From NCBI GenBank assembly GCA_029225065.1, contig JAQXVT010000073.1:1-64000 (forward strand): a stretch of 64,000 bases of DNA, given 5' to 3'. A program made the position numbers and the translations under genes. Below are positions 23,195 to 32,943 of the stretch, piece after piece. The notes below the pieces were generated by a model. The model saw nothing but the letters and a program-made list of their open reading frames with translations. It was not told the DNA's origin and did not search any database. This DNA comes from Lachnospiraceae bacterium (GTDB lineage: Bacteria > Bacillota > Clostridia > Lachnospirales > Lachnospiraceae). Within the stretch, counting starts at the first letter, position 1; every line of letters starts with the position of its first letter.

Positions 23195-24685
23195 ATGTAT
23201 CCATCATTTGAAGAACTTACACAGCTTGCAGCGTGCGGCGTCTACCGGCGCATACCGGTCTGCAAGGAGCTGTACGCGGACCGGTACACACCGGTCGAGG
23301 TCATGAGAAAATTACGACAGGCCAGCAGACATTGCTATATGCTGGAAAGTGCGAGCCAGACCGAGGTCTGGGGGCGCTACACATTCCTTGGATACGATCC
23401 GACAATGGAGATTACGTGCACGGACGGTCTGGTAAAAATCAGTAAAAACGGTCCGGACGGGCTGGAAGAGGTGGAGCACCGCCAGGTGGCACATCCGGCC
23501 GGCACGCTCCGGGAAATCCTGAAAGCATACAAGAGTCCGATGCTGGAGAAAATGCCTCCGTTTACGGGCGGTCTGGTTGGATATTTTTCCTACGATTATA
23601 TCAAATACAGCGAGCCGAAACTGAAGCTGGAGGACCATGAGCAGCAGGATTTCCGCGACATGGACCTGATGCTGTTTGACTCGGTCATCGCATTTGATCA
23701 TTACAGACAGAAGGTGCTGCTGATCACCGGCGTGATGACAGACGGAGATCTGAAAAAAGCATACGAAGAGGCAGAAATCCGTCTTGATCAGATGGCAAAG
23801 CTGATCCGTGAGGGCGAGCCGAAGCAGTTTAAAAAACTGAAATTAGAGTCGGAAATTAAGCCGCAGTTTCCAAAGGAGCGCTACAGCGCGATGGTGGAAA
23901 AGGCAAAGCATTATATTCACGAGGGCGATATTTTCCAGGTTGTGCTTTCCAATCCGATGCGTGCAAAAGCGCAGGGCAGTCTGTTTGATACGTACCGGGC
24001 GCTGCGGGCGACGAATCCTTCTCCGTACATGTTTTATTTCTCGAGTGACGACATCGAACTTGCGGGAGCTTCACCGGAGACACTGGCCAAGCTGGACAAC
24101 GGAAAGCTGAGCACGTTTCCGCTTGCCGGTACGAGACCAAGAGGAAAAGATTCCGGTGAGGATGAGGCACTGGAGGAGGAGCTTCTGGCCGATGAAAAAG
24201 AGCGCGCAGAGCACAACATGCTGGTCGATCTGGGACGAAACGACATCGGAAAGATCAGCCGGATCGGCAGTGTACACGTAGAAAAATATATGGAGATCGA
24301 GCGTTTTTCCCATGTAATGCACATCGGATCGACCGTGACAGGACTGATCCGGGAGGATAAAGACGCTGTCGATGCGGTGGATGCGATTCTTCCGGCGGGA
24401 ACGCTCTCCGGAGCGCCGAAATTCCGGGCGTGCCAGATCATCGAGGAGCTGGAGCAGAGCAAGCGCGGTATTTACGGCGGAGCGATCGGATATCTGGATT
24501 TTGCAGGCAACCTGGATACGTGCATTGCAATCCGGCTGGTCTATAAGAAAAACGGAGAGATCTGCATCCGCTCTGGAGCAGGAATTGTGGCGGACAGTGT
24601 GCCGGAAAAAGAATTTGAGGAGTGCTGCAACAAGGCAAAAGCCGTGCGGGTGGCAATTGAACAGGCAGAGGAGGGACTGGAATGA
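23195..24685 (+). CDS. trpE: Anthranilate synthase component I
   Basis: The protein is 496 aa, the normal length for TrpE. It converts chorismate and ammonia to anthranilate, the first step of tryptophan synthesis, with the TrpG glutaminase. The chorismate-binding C-half carries the family segments RATNPSPYMFYFSSDDIELA, PLAGTRPRGKDSGEDEALE, VDLGRNDIGKI and IRSGAGIVADSVPEKEFEE. The N-half has the LESAS motif (residues 50-54), part of the tryptophan feedback site in this family. AGGGGAGG precedes ATG 23195. Its stop overlaps the trpG start by four bases. Confidence 0.96.
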   Translation: MYPSFEELTQLAACGVYRRIPVCKELYADRYTPVEVMRKLRQASRHCYMLESASQTEVWGRYTFLGYDPTMEITCTDGLVKISKNGPDGLEEVEHRQVAHPAGTLREILKAYKSPMLEKMPPFTGGLVGYFSYDYIKYSEPKLKLEDHEQQDFRDMDLMLFDSVIAFDHYRQKVLLITGVMTDGDLKKAYEEAEIRLDQMAKLIREGEPKQFKKLKLESEIKPQFPKERYSAMVEKAKHYIHEGDIFQVVLSNPMRAKAQGSLFDTYRALRATNPSPYMFYFSSDDIELAGASPETLAKLDNGKLSTFPLAGTRPRGKDSGEDEALEEELLADEKERAEHNMLVDLGRNDIGKISRIGSVHVEKYMEIERFSHVMHIGSTVTGLIREDKDAVDAVDAILPAGTLSGAPKFRACQIIEELEQSKRGIYGGAIGYLDFAGNLDTCIAIRLVYKKNGEICIRSGAGIVADSVPEKEFEECCNKAKAVRVAIEQAEEGLE

Positions 24686-25263
24686 TTTTACTGATCGATA
24701 ACTATGACAGTTTTTCTTACAATCTGTATCAGCTGATTGGCTCTGTGGAGCCGGAGATCAAAGTAATCCGAAACGATGACTGTATGCTGGAGGAGATCGA
24801 GGCGATGCAGCCGGAAGCGCTGATTCTCTCTCCGGGACCTGGAAAGCCGGAGGATGCGGGAATCTGTATCCCGGCTATCCGGCATTTTGCGGGAAAGCTT
24901 CCGATCCTTGGTGTCTGCCTTGGACATCAGGCAATCTGTGAAGCATTTGGCGGTACCGTTTCATACGCAAAGAACCTGATGCACGGCAAGCAGAAGGAGA
25001 TCCGCCAGTGTGCAGAAAATCGATTGTTTAAGGGATTACCGGAGACATTTCCGGCGGCAAGGTATCATTCACTTGCAGCTGTGCGCGATACACTTCCAAA
25101 AGAGCTGCTTGTCACCGCCGAGTCAGAGGACGGCGAGGTCATGGCGGTGGAACATCAGGAATTTCCGGTGTTTGGTGTGCAGTTCCATCCCGAATCAGTC
25201 ATGACGCCGGATGGACGGAAAATGGTTGAGAATTTTATGCAGGTGGTGCGAGGAGAAGCATGA
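24682..25263 (+). CDS. trpG: Anthranilate synthase component II (glutamine amidotransferase)
   Basis: The protein is 193 aa, a stand-alone class I glutamine amidotransferase. The catalytic Cys79 is in LGVCLGHQA, and the His and Glu of the triad are in FGVQFHPESV. The oxyanion region is ALILSPGPGKPEDAG. It supplies ammonia to TrpE. The ATGA overlap with trpE implies coupled translation. In some bacteria this subunit is shared with folate synthesis (PabA); its place here points to tryptophan synthesis. A 116-bp gap precedes trpD. Confidence 0.95.
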   Translation: MILLIDNYDSFSYNLYQLIGSVEPEIKVIRNDDCMLEEIEAMQPEALILSPGPGKPEDAGICIPAIRHFAGKLPILGVCLGHQAICEAFGGTVSYAKNLMHGKQKEIRQCAENRLFKGLPETFPAARYHSLAAVRDTLPKELLVTAESEDGEVMAVEHQEFPVFGVQFHPESVMTPDGRKMVENFMQVVRGEA

Positions 25264-25379
25264 AAATTCACAGAAGGAAATCGTATAGGATTTCACCTTT
25301 CCGGTTGTAAATATAGATTGATAAATTAAAGGCAGAGATAGTAAGGACAGAATGGATAAAAGAGAAGGAGGACCCGGAC

Positions 25380-26396
25380 ATGATTAAAGAAGCGATTATC
25401 AAACTTGCAAAAAAGCAGGATCTTACGTACACAGAAGCAGAAGCAGTGATGAATGAGATTATGAGCGGCGAGGCAACACCGGTACAGATGGCCTCTTACC
25501 TGACGGCACTGGCGATGAAGGGAGAGACGATTGATGAGATCACAGCATCGGCAGCAGGAATGCGCGCGCACGGCGTACGACTGCTGCATGAGATGGATGT
25601 TCTGGAAATCGTCGGAACAGGAGGAGATGGATCGAATTCCTTCAATATATCGACAACCTCCTCGCTCGTGATTGCCGCGGGCGGCGTGCCGGTGGCAAAA
25701 CATGGCAACCGGGCAGCTTCCTCCAAATGCGGAGCAGCGGATGTGCTTGAGGCACTCGGCGTAAAGATCAAGATCTCACCGGAGAAGAGCAAAGAGCTTC
25801 TGGAAAAGATCGGTATCTGCTTCCTGTTTGCACAGAAGTATCACGCGGCGATGCGGTTTGTGGCTCCGGTGCGCAAGGAACTCGGTATCCGCACCGTATT
25901 TAATATCCTTGGGCCGCTCAGCAATCCGGCCGGTGCAAATATGGAGCTGATGGGCGTTTATGACGCATCACTCGTAGAGCCGCTGGCACAGGTAATGACA
26001 AATCTCGGCGTGGTGCGCGGTATGGTTGTTTACGGACAGGACAGTCTCGATGAAATTTCGATGAGTGCGCCGACGACCGTATGTGAGATCAAAGATGGAA
26101 GCTTTACGACCTATGAGATCACACCGGAACAGTTTGGCTATACAAGATGCAAAAAAGAAGAACTGCAGGGTGGCCTTCCGGCAGAAAACGCACAGATTAC
26201 GCTTGATATTATAAATGGAAAAGAGCGGGGAGCAAGGCGGCAGGCTGTTTGCTTAAATGCAGGTGCGGCGCTTTACATCGCAGGAAAGGCCGAGACGCTC
26301 GAGGCAGGCGTACGAAAGGCCGAGCAGCTGCTGGATGAGGGAGCAGCGAAGCAGAAGCTGGAGGAATTTATCCGCGAGTCAAATACAGAGGAGTAA
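25380..26396 (+). CDS. trpD: Anthranilate phosphoribosyltransferase
   Basis: The protein is 338 aa, normal for TrpD. It joins anthranilate to PRPP. The PRPP-binding motif [14 protein letters not shown] (from about residue 79), [21 protein letters not shown] and [12 protein letters not shown] are characteristic. AGAAGGAGG lies before ATG 25380. It is cytoplasmic and third in the operon. The upstream 116-bp gap shows no clear terminator or promoter. Confidence 0.96.
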   Translation: MIKEAIIKLAKKQDLTYTEAEAVMNEIMSGEATPVQMASYLTALAMKGETIDEITASAAGMRAHGVRLLHEMDVLEIVGTGGDGSNSFNISTTSSLVIAAGGVPVAKHGNRAASSKCGAADVLEALGVKIKISPEKSKELLEKIGICFLFAQKYHAAMRFVAPVRKELGIRTVFNILGPLSNPAGANMELMGVYDASLVEPLAQVMTNLGVVRGMVVYGQDSLDEISMSAPTTVCEIKDGSFTTYEITPEQFGYTRCKKEELQGGLPAENAQITLDIINGKERGARRQAVCLNAGAALYIAGKAETLEAGVRKAEQLLDEGAAKQKLEEFIRESNTEE

Positions 26397-26549
26397 GAAT
26401 ACAAAAAGCTTTATAAATCAGATGCCGGGGAGTAAGATAAAAAAGTTCCGGTAAGGCATCAAATGAAAAGAACTTATGAATCAGGTGAGCGAATAAAACG
26501 AAAAAATTCAATCAATGCACAGACAAAGACGGAACAAGAGGAGCAGGAA

Positions 26550-27368
26550 ATGAATATTCTGGAAGAAATCGCAGCAAAAACGGGGGAGCGGATCGCACAG
26601 GAGAAGCAGCAGGTTCCACCGGAAGAACTGCAGGAAAAAATAAAGGAGCGGGAGGCGCTTGAGCAAAGCAAAGAAAGGAAGCGCCCGGCGCGGACATTTC
26701 TGGAGGCACTGCAAAAACCGGGCATGTCTTACATCTGTGAGGTGAAAAAGGCATCTCCGTCAAAAGGCCTCATCGCACCGGATTTTCCGTACACTGCAAT
26801 CGCAAAAGAGTACGAAGAAGCCGGAGCTTCCGCAATTTCCTGTCTGACCGAGCCATACTGGTTTCTTGGATCAGACCGGTATTTGGAAGCGATCACTGAT
26901 GAGGTGGCGATTCCTGTGCTGCGCAAGGATTTTACGGTAGATCCGTATATGATCGCACAGGCGCGCTGCCTTGGAGCATCCGCAGTTCTTCTGATCTGTG
27001 CGATTCTCGATGATGCGCAGCTGAAGGATTACCGGCAGTACGCGGAGTCACTCGGAATGGACGCGCTGGTGGAGGCGCACGACGAGGCGGAGGTGCAGCG
27101 TGCACTGAGGAGCGGGGCAAAGATCATCGGTGTCAACAACCGCGATCTGCGGACGTTTGAGGTGGATGTGAAAAACAGCATCCGTCTGCGGGAGCTGGCC
27201 CCGGCGGACACGATTTTTGTATCTGAGAGCGGCATCAAAACATCGCAGGATATCAAACGGTTATATGAAAATCACGTTGATGCGGTGCTGATCGGTGAGA
27301 CATTGATGCGAAGCCCGGATAAAAGAAGGATGCTGGAGGAGCTGAACGGGGGAGCACTTGCAAAGTAA
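26550..27368 (+). CDS. trpC: Indole-3-glycerol phosphate synthase
   Basis: The protein is 272 aa from MNILEEIAAKTGER. It closes the indole ring from CdRP. Family motifs are ICEVKKASPSKG, FTVDPYMIAQARCLGASAVLL, VEAHDEAEVQRAL, IGVNNRDLRTFEVD and VSESGIKT. I chose ATG 26550 because GAGGAGCAGG precedes it; an in-frame ATG at 26463 would add 29 residues of Lys/Arg-rich sequence not seen in the family. It is fourth in the trp operon and is not fused to trpF, unlike in enterobacteria. Confidence 0.95.
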   Translation: MNILEEIAAKTGERIAQEKQQVPPEELQEKIKEREALEQSKERKRPARTFLEALQKPGMSYICEVKKASPSKGLIAPDFPYTAIAKEYEEAGASAISCLTEPYWFLGSDRYLEAITDEVAIPVLRKDFTVDPYMIAQARCLGASAVLLICAILDDAQLKDYRQYAESLGMDALVEAHDEAEVQRALRSGAKIIGVNNRDLRTFEVDVKNSIRLRELAPADTIFVSESGIKTSQDIKRLYENHVDAVLIGETLMRSPDKRRMLEELNGGALAK

Positions 27369-27478
27369 ATAAGCAGAAACACAATGGATGTAAGACGAAT
27401 CCAGAGAGAAAAAGGATGCTGTGCGCAAAAACAGAGATTCGCAAACATGAAAAGGTTACGGGATGGCAAAGGATAAAA

Positions 27479-28105
27479 ATGGTAAAAATAAAATTATGCG
27501 GGATGTCGAGAATGGAAGACATCGCGGCCGTGAATGAAATCCATCCGGATTTCTGCGGCTTTGTGATTGAAGTGCCCAAAAGCCGCAGAAATGTAAGTGC
27601 TGCGAAGGCAGAGCAGTTAAGTGCTGCGCTTGCTCCGGGAATTGTTCCGGTTGGTGTATTCGTAAACGCTCCGGTTGATCTGGCGGCGGATCTGCTAAAC
27701 CGCGGCGTGATTGGCGCAGCGCAGCTGCACGGGCAGGAGGACGAGGCGTACATCAGCAGTCTGCGGAAAAGGATAAAGGCAAAAGCACAGCTGATTCAGG
27801 CATTTTCAATCCGAACAAAGGAGGATGTGCTTCGCGCAGCAAAAAGCAGCGCAGACCTGATTTTGCTTGACCAGGGCAGCGGCGGCAGCGGCCGGACGTT
27901 TGACTGGTCACTCGCCGGTACTGTAGAGCGTCCATTTTTCCTTGCCGGAGGGCTTGGAAGTGGGAACCTCGCAGAAGCGATCAGAAGGGTAAAGCCGTGG
28001 GCGGTGGATTTAAGCAGCGCACTTGAGACGGATGGATATAAAGATCCGCAGAAAATGCGGGAGGCGGTGCAGATCGTGCGAACGACAGCAGGTGAACCGG
28101 GGTAG
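27479..28105 (+). CDS. trpF: Phosphoribosylanthranilate isomerase
   Basis: The protein is 208 aa from MVKIKLCGMSRMEDI. The general base Cys is in KLCGMSR, and the general acid Asp is in LLDQGSGGSGRTFDW. It carries out the Amadori rearrangement between TrpD and TrpC steps. An upstream in-frame ATG at 27416 would add 21 residues before the conserved first strand; I prefer 27479, with AAAGGAT as a modest ribosome binding site. It is somewhat more diverged than the other trp proteins but retains key residues. Confidence 0.92.
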   Translation: MVKIKLCGMSRMEDIAAVNEIHPDFCGFVIEVPKSRRNVSAAKAEQLSAALAPGIVPVGVFVNAPVDLAADLLNRGVIGAAQLHGQEDEAYISSLRKRIKAKAQLIQAFSIRTKEDVLRAAKSSADLILLDQGSGGSGRTFDWSLAGTVERPFFLAGGLGSGNLAEAIRRVKPWAVDLSSALETDGYKDPQKMREAVQIVRTTAGEPG

Positions 28106-28208
28106 GCAGATCCGCGGCGTGGTCGCACTGGAAAGTAAAACGGTAAAAAACGATTAGCATACAAAAAAGAATCTACATTATTTCAGAAACCAGGAGAGGA
28201 GTCACGAC

Positions 28209-29393
28209 ATGTCAAAAGGAAGATTTGGTATTCATGGAGGCCAGTACATTCCGGAAACACTGATGAACGCAGTGATCGAGCTGGAAGAAGCCTACAATCA
28301 CTATAAAGATGATCCGGAGTTCAACCGGGAGCTGACAGAGCTGCTGAACGAGTACGCAGGACGACCGTCACGGCTGTATTATGCGGCGCATATGACTGAG
28401 GATCTCGGCGGCGCAAAGGTTTATTTAAAGAGAGAGGATCTCAACCACACTGGGGCACATAAGATCAACAATGTGCTCGGACAGGTATTGCTTGCAAAGA
28501 AAATGGGCAAGACGCGTGTCATCGCGGAGACCGGTGCAGGTCAGCACGGTGTGGCGACGGCGACAGCGGCAGCGCTGATGGGAATGGAGTGCGAGGTATT
28601 CATGGGTGAGGAGGATACAAAGCGCCAGGCACTGAATGTTTACCGTATGCGGCTGCTCGGCGCAAAGGTTCATGCGGTCACTTCCGGTACGGCTACCTTA
28701 AAGGATGCCGTTTCCGAGACGATGCGCGAGTGGACGAACCGAATCGCAGATACGCATTACGTGCTAGGCTCGGTGATGGGGCCGCACCCGTTTCCGACGA
28801 TCGTCCGCGATTTCCAGGCAGTAATCTCAAAGGAAATCAAAGAGCAGATGCTGGAAAAAGAGGGAAAACTTCCGGATGCAGTGCTGGCCTGTGTCGGCGG
28901 CGGTTCCAATGCAATCGGTACGTTTTACCATTTTATTGAGGATGCGGACGTGCGGCTGATTGGCTGCGAGGCGGCAGGACGCGGAATCAACACCGCAGAG
29001 ACGGCGGCGACGATTGCGACCGGAAAGCTTGGCATTTTCCATGGCATGAAATCTTACTTCTGCCAGGATGAGTACGGACAGATCGCACCGGTTTATTCGA
29101 TCTCAGCCGGTCTCGATTATCCGGGCATCGGACCGGAGCACGCACATCTGTATGATATCGGCCGCGCAGAATACGTGCCGGTGACGGATGAGGAAGCGGT
29201 GGAAGCATTTGAGTATCTGTCCCGGATCGAGGGCATCATTCCGGCGATCGAGAGTGCACACGCTGTTGCGTACGCGAGAAAGATCGTTCCGCAGATGCGA
29301 AAGGATCAGTGCGTGGTAATCACGATTTCCGGACGCGGTGACAAGGACTGCGCGGCAATCGCACGGTACAGAGGGGAGGATCTTCATGAATAA
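28209..29393 (+). CDS. trpB: Tryptophan synthase beta chain
   Basis: The protein is 394 aa. It makes tryptophan from indole and serine with PLP. The PLP lysine is Lys85 in [12 protein letters not shown]. Other motifs are [16 protein letters not shown] (with the catalytic Glu), the PLP-phosphate loop [10 protein letters not shown] and ISGRGDKD at the C-terminus. It is the TrpB1 form that works with TrpA. CAGGAGAGGAG precedes ATG 28209. The 3' end overlaps the trpA start by eight bases. Confidence 0.97.
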   Translation: MSKGRFGIHGGQYIPETLMNAVIELEEAYNHYKDDPEFNRELTELLNEYAGRPSRLYYAAHMTEDLGGAKVYLKREDLNHTGAHKINNVLGQVLLAKKMGKTRVIAETGAGQHGVATATAAALMGMECEVFMGEEDTKRQALNVYRMRLLGAKVHAVTSGTATLKDAVSETMREWTNRIADTHYVLGSVMGPHPFPTIVRDFQAVISKEIKEQMLEKEGKLPDAVLACVGGGSNAIGTFYHFIEDADVRLIGCEAAGRGINTAETAATIATGKLGIFHGMKSYFCQDEYGQIAPVYSISAGLDYPGIGPEHAHLYDIGRAEYVPVTDEEAVEAFEYLSRIEGIIPAIESAHAVAYARKIVPQMRKDQCVVITISGRGDKDCAAIARYRGEDLHE

Positions 29394-30159
29394 GAGAATT
29401 ACAGAGGCATTTGCACACGGCAAAGCATTTATTCCGTTTATTACCTGCGGCGATCCGTCGCTTGAGGTGACTGAGCAGCTGGTATATGCGCTGGAAGAGG
29501 CTGGCGCAGACTTGATCGAGCTCGGCATTCCGTTTTCCGATCCGACGGCGGAGGGACCGGTGATCCAGGCGGCAAATGTCCGCGCGCTTTCCGGCGGTGT
29601 GACAACGGACAAGATTTTTGATATGGTGAAAAAAATCCGCAAAAAGACGGCGATTCCGATGGTATTTATGACGTATGCAAACGTTGTATTTTCCTACGGA
29701 ACAGAGCGTTTTGTGAAAAAGGCAGCGGAGCTTGGCATGGACGGATTGATTCTGCCGGATGTGCCGTTTGAGGAAAAAGAAGAATTTGATTCAGTATGCC
29801 GCGCATATGGACTCGATCTGATTTCATTGATCGCGCCGACCTCACATGAGCGGATTGCGCGCATTGCAAAAGAGGCAGAGGGCTTTGTTTACTGTGTGTC
29901 CTCGCTTGGGGTGACCGGAATGCGCTCCGCCATCACAACGGACATCGGAGCGATGGTAAAGCTGGTGAAGGCAGAAAAAGACATTCCGTGTGCGGTCGGA
30001 TTTGGTATTTCGACACCGGAACAGGCGAAAAAAATGGCAGATCAGTCCGACGGGGCGATTGTCGGTTCCGCAATCGTGAAGCTCTGCGGGCAGTACGGAA
30101 AAGACTGCGTGCCGTATGTAGCGGCGTATGTGAAGGAAATGAAGGACGCACTGCGGTAA
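29386..30159 (+). CDS. trpA: Tryptophan synthase alpha chain
   Basis: The protein is 257 aa from [15 protein letters not shown]. It cleaves indole-3-glycerol phosphate and passes indole to TrpB. The catalytic Glu lies in [16 protein letters not shown] and the Asp follows in the same segment; the phosphate loop is [23 protein letters not shown] precedes ATG 29386, inside the end of trpB, so the two are coupled. It is last in the operon and is followed by a strong terminator. Confidence 0.96.
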   Translation: MNKRITEAFAHGKAFIPFITCGDPSLEVTEQLVYALEEAGADLIELGIPFSDPTAEGPVIQAANVRALSGGVTTDKIFDMVKKIRKKTAIPMVFMTYANVVFSYGTERFVKKAAELGMDGLILPDVPFEEKEEFDSVCRAYGLDLISLIAPTSHERIARIAKEAEGFVYCVSSLGVTGMRSAITTDIGAMVKLVKAEKDIPCAVGFGISTPEQAKKMADQSDGAIVGSAIVKLCGQYGKDCVPYVAAYVKEMKDALR

Positions 30160-30200
30160 GCGGAAAATGCGGCCTGTGAATTGAAAATAGTACAAAAGGA

Positions 30201-30245
30201 AAGAAGTCTGTTTTGCAGTGTGCAGAAAACAGACTTCTTTTTTAA
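30201..30245 (+). terminator. Terminator of the trp operon
   Basis: AAGAAGTCTGTTTT (30201-30214) pairs with AAAACAGACTTCTT (30226-30239), followed by TTTTT. The stem is preceded by A-rich sequence, so it may also serve the convergent S1-protein gene. Confidence 0.9.
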
Positions 30246-30304
30246 CCAATTCAAGCAAGGCTCCCTGCATCCATTGCCGGAAGCATAAGAAGGGATATGT
30301 TGTA

Positions 30305-31258
30305 TCAGGACAGCTTGATATTTTTAAACAGCGATCCGAGAGAGGTCGTAGCTTCCTCTGTCTCCGGCATCTCATACGTCTCTTCCTCGATCTCGACGGC
30401 AGCGACATCCTCGAGCGCTTTCATGCTCAGGCTGATCTTTCCGTCCTTGACTGCGATGATCTTTACCTTTACCTGCTGGCCTTCCTTGAGGACAGCACCC
30501 GGATGCTTGATGCGCTTGTCACAGATCTGTGAGATGTGAACGAGTCCGCTCAGGCCATTTCCAAGATCAACAAATGCGCCGTACGGCATCAGAGATTCTA
30601 CGGTTCCCTCAGTGACAAGGCCGACCTCGACATTGGAAACGCGCTGTTTGCGTTCTTCTGCTTCCTTCTCACGCAGGATTTCTTTTGCGGAGAGCACAAG
30701 CTTCTGATCGTCCGGATCTGCGGTGATGACGCGTACCTCGATTTCTTTTCCAACCCATTCTTCCGGATTTTCAACGTATCCAAGAGAAAGCTTGGAAGCC
30801 GGAATAAATCCACGAATACCCTCGACATAGGCAACGACACCGCTCTTTACCGCTTCACTGATCTTTACTTTGATGTTGGACTGATCCTTGAGAAGCTGTG
30901 TCAGACGCTCCCAGCCAAGGACTGCGGCCGCCTCTTTCATTGAGAGGAGAATGTGGCCTCTGCCGTCATCTCTGCGGATGACGGTTGCAGAGATCGTCTG
31001 TCCCATTTCCACATCACGGAACGTGAAGTTCGGGTCATCACTTGCATCCTCAAGACGGATGATTCCGTCGGTGAAGGAGCCAAAGTCCAGAGTGACTTCT
31101 GTCTCGGAAATACCGATAACAGTACCGGTCATGATGTCACCCTCGTGGATCGGCTTCATAGAAGCGGCGATCTCTGCCTCATAATCCGCCATGGTTTCTT
31201 CCTTTTCCGGAGCAGCAGCTTCGGCTTCTTTTAATTCCTCTTTGATTTCTTCACTCAT
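30305..31258 (-). CDS. S1-domain RNA-binding protein (ribosomal protein S1-like)
   Basis: The protein is 317 aa with an acidic N-terminal tail (residues 1-35) and three S1 OB-fold domains at about 38-105, 118-190 and 208-280. Typical S1 segments are EGDIMTGTVIGISETEVTLD, YVEGIRGFIPASKL and GTVESLMPYGAFVDLGNGLS. It resembles the short S1 homologues of Firmicutes that lack some domains of the E. coli protein, and probably binds mRNA or the ribosome in the cytoplasm. The acidic tail contains MADYEAEIAAS, often seen in Lachnospiraceae versions. It is monocistronic. Confidence 0.9.
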   Translation of the reverse strand: MSEEIKEELKEAEAAAPEKEETMADYEAEIAASMKPIHEGDIMTGTVIGISETEVTLDFGSFTDGIIRLEDASDDPNFTFRDVEMGQTISATVIRRDDGRGHILLSMKEAAAVLGWERLTQLLKDQSNIKVKISEAVKSGVVAYVEGIRGFIPASKLSLGYVENPEEWVGKEIEVRVITADPDDQKLVLSAKEILREKEAEERKQRVSNVEVGLVTEGTVESLMPYGAFVDLGNGLSGLVHISQICDKRIKHPGAVLKEGQQVKVKIIAVKDGKISLSMKALEDVAAVEIEEETYEMPETEEATTSLGSLFKNIKLS

Positions 31259-31349
31259 ATTCTGATACCTCTTTTCGAATTATTTCTATACATTGTAGCA
31301 CACGAAGCCGCCGGAAACCAACATTATTTGGTAAAAATGCAGAAAACAG

Positions 31350-31378
31350 TTTCAAAAAACGCTCTGAGGTGGTATACT
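31350..31378 (+). promoter_or_regulatory. Probable promoter of the ywlC-rpiB group
   Basis: TATACT (31373-31378) is a good -10 box; TTTCAA (31350-31355), 17 bp upstream, is a weak -35. The start codon follows 30 bp later. Confidence 0.5.
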
Positions 31379-31407
31379 AGGTTCAATTGGAAAGGCAGGA
31401 ACTTATT

Positions 31408-32454
31408 ATGCAGACAATAATGGCAGTCATGCACGACGGAATCGATGAGGTACAGATCCGGCGGGCTGGCGATATATTGAAAGAAGGCGGGCTGGTAGCC
31501 TTTCCGACTGAGACAGTATACGGACTCGGCGGAAATGCGCTTGATGCGCAGGCTTCAGCCAAAATCTACGCGGCCAAGGGAAGACCGTCGGATAATCCAC
31601 TGATCGTGCACATTGCGGACTGGGATGCAATTTATAAGATTGTTTCTGAGGTTCCGCCCGAAGCGAAAAAGCTGGCGGATGCATTCTGGCCGGGACCGCT
31701 GACGATGATTCTGAAAAAATCAGATGCGGTGCCGCTGGCGACGACCGGAGGACTGAATACCGTGGCGATCCGGATGCCGAGCAATGAGGTGGCGCGCGCA
31801 CTGATTCGTGCGGGAGGCGGCTATGTGGCGGCACCAAGCGCCAATACATCCGGACGGCCAAGTCCGACCTGTGCGGCACATGTGGCGCAGGATTTAAGCG
31901 GAAAGATCGAGATGATTATCGACGGCGGCAGCGTTGATATCGGACTGGAGTCGACGATTGTGGATCTGACCGAGGGCAAGCCGACGATTCTGCGGCCGGG
32001 CTACATCAATCAGGAAATGCTGGGGCAGGTGCTCGATGAGGTGGAAATGGACCGCGGGCTGATTTCACCGGATTCCAATGTGCATCCGAAAGCACCGGGC
32101 ATGAAATACCGCCATTATGCGCCGAAGGCAGACCTGATTATTGTGGAGGGCGAAGCGGCACGGGTTCGTGAAAAGATCAATGAGCTCGTCAGAGAAAATC
32201 TTGCGGCAGGAAAAAAGGCGGGCGTGATCGGAACGGATGAGTCTCTTCTATATTATAAGGAGGGCGACGTTCGCTCGATCGGTTCCCGAAAAGAAGAAAT
32301 TACGATCGCGCGGCATCTGTACAGCATTCTGCGCGACTTTGATGAATCGGATATCTCCGTGATCTACTCAGAATCCTTTGAGACACCGAAGATCGGACAG
32401 GCGATTATGAACCGCCTGATTAAAGCGGCAGGACACCAGATCATTAAAGTATGA
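31408..32454 (+). CDS. Threonylcarbamoyl-AMP synthase (Sua5/YwlC)
   Basis: The protein is 348 aa and has the two-domain Sua5 form: a YrdC domain (residues about 15-200) and a C-terminal Sua5 domain (about 220-345). It makes threonylcarbamoyl-AMP for the t6A37 modification of ANN-decoding tRNAs. Motifs are VAFPTETVYGLGGNA, KGRPSDNPLIVHI and APSANTSGRPSPT. I chose ATG 31408 over an upstream TTG because GGCAGGA lies eight bases before it. Order ywlC, ywlE-like, rpiB, later upp, parallels the Bacillus ywl cluster. Confidence 0.93.
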   Translation: MQTIMAVMHDGIDEVQIRRAGDILKEGGLVAFPTETVYGLGGNALDAQASAKIYAAKGRPSDNPLIVHIADWDAIYKIVSEVPPEAKKLADAFWPGPLTMILKKSDAVPLATTGGLNTVAIRMPSNEVARALIRAGGGYVAAPSANTSGRPSPTCAAHVAQDLSGKIEMIIDGGSVDIGLESTIVDLTEGKPTILRPGYINQEMLGQVLDEVEMDRGLISPDSNVHPKAPGMKYRHYAPKADLIIVEGEAARVREKINELVRENLAAGKKAGVIGTDESLLYYKEGDVRSIGSRKEEITIARHLYSILRDFDESDISVIYSESFETPKIGQAIMNRLIKAAGHQIIKV

Positions 32455-32475
32455 GGAAAGCAGGGAGCAGAGGCA

Positions 32476-32943
32476 GTGAAACGATACGACAGGCTGATTT
32501 TTGTAAGCAGCAGCGATACCTCTGTCGGACCGATGGCAGAGGCAATCATGCAGAGCAAGTATCTGCTGGAGGAGCTTGAGATCACGTCAAAGGGCGTGGT
32601 GGTTCTTTTTCCGGAGCCGATCAATCCAAAAGCAGAGGCGATTCTGGTCAGCAATGGACTGACGATGAAAGATCATATGAGTGATCCGCTGGTAAAAGAG
32701 GACGCGGGGGAACGCACCCTGCTTCTGGCGGTGAGCGAGGAGGTAAAGCAGAAGGTACGCACAGAATTCGGCGACGAATTTGCAGATGCGATGCAGGTAC
32801 TGAATACATTTGTGGGAGTATCGCAGGAAATTTTCAATCCGTACGGCGGTTCGCTGGCAGATTACGGGCAGTGTTTTACCGAACTGGAGACCTTGATTTC
32901 AAAGCTGGTAGTGCAGCTCAATGAGGAGGAATTACTATGTTAG
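32476..32943 (+). CDS. Low-molecular-weight phosphatase-like protein lacking catalytic residues (YwlE-like)
   Basis: The protein is 155 aa with the size and fold pattern of the LMW tyrosine/arginine phosphatase family, and it occupies the ywlE position between ywlC and rpiB. The P-loop, normally C-x4-C-R-S-P-M-A-E, reads SSSDTSVGPMAE, so the nucleophile is Ser11 and the Arg is Val17. The general acid of the usual DPFGG motif is Asn121 in NPYGGS. It is therefore probably not an active phosphatase; a phosphoprotein-binding or regulatory role is possible. Translation likely starts at GTG 32476, eight bases after AGGGAG. It overlaps the rpiB start by seven bases. Confidence 0.8.
   Translation: MKRYDRLIFVSSSDTSVGPMAEAIMQSKYLLEELEITSKGVVVLFPEPINPKAEAILVSNGLTMKDHMSDPLVKEDAGERTLLLAVSEEVKQKVRTEFGDEFADAMQVLNTFVGVSQEIFNPYGGSLADYGQCFTELETLISKLVVQLNEEELLC

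Noticed and set aside
23195-24685. trpE as a para-aminobenzoate synthase (PabB)
   Set aside because: The gene lies first in a complete trpEGDCFBA operon behind a UGG-specifier T-box, which supports anthranilate synthase.
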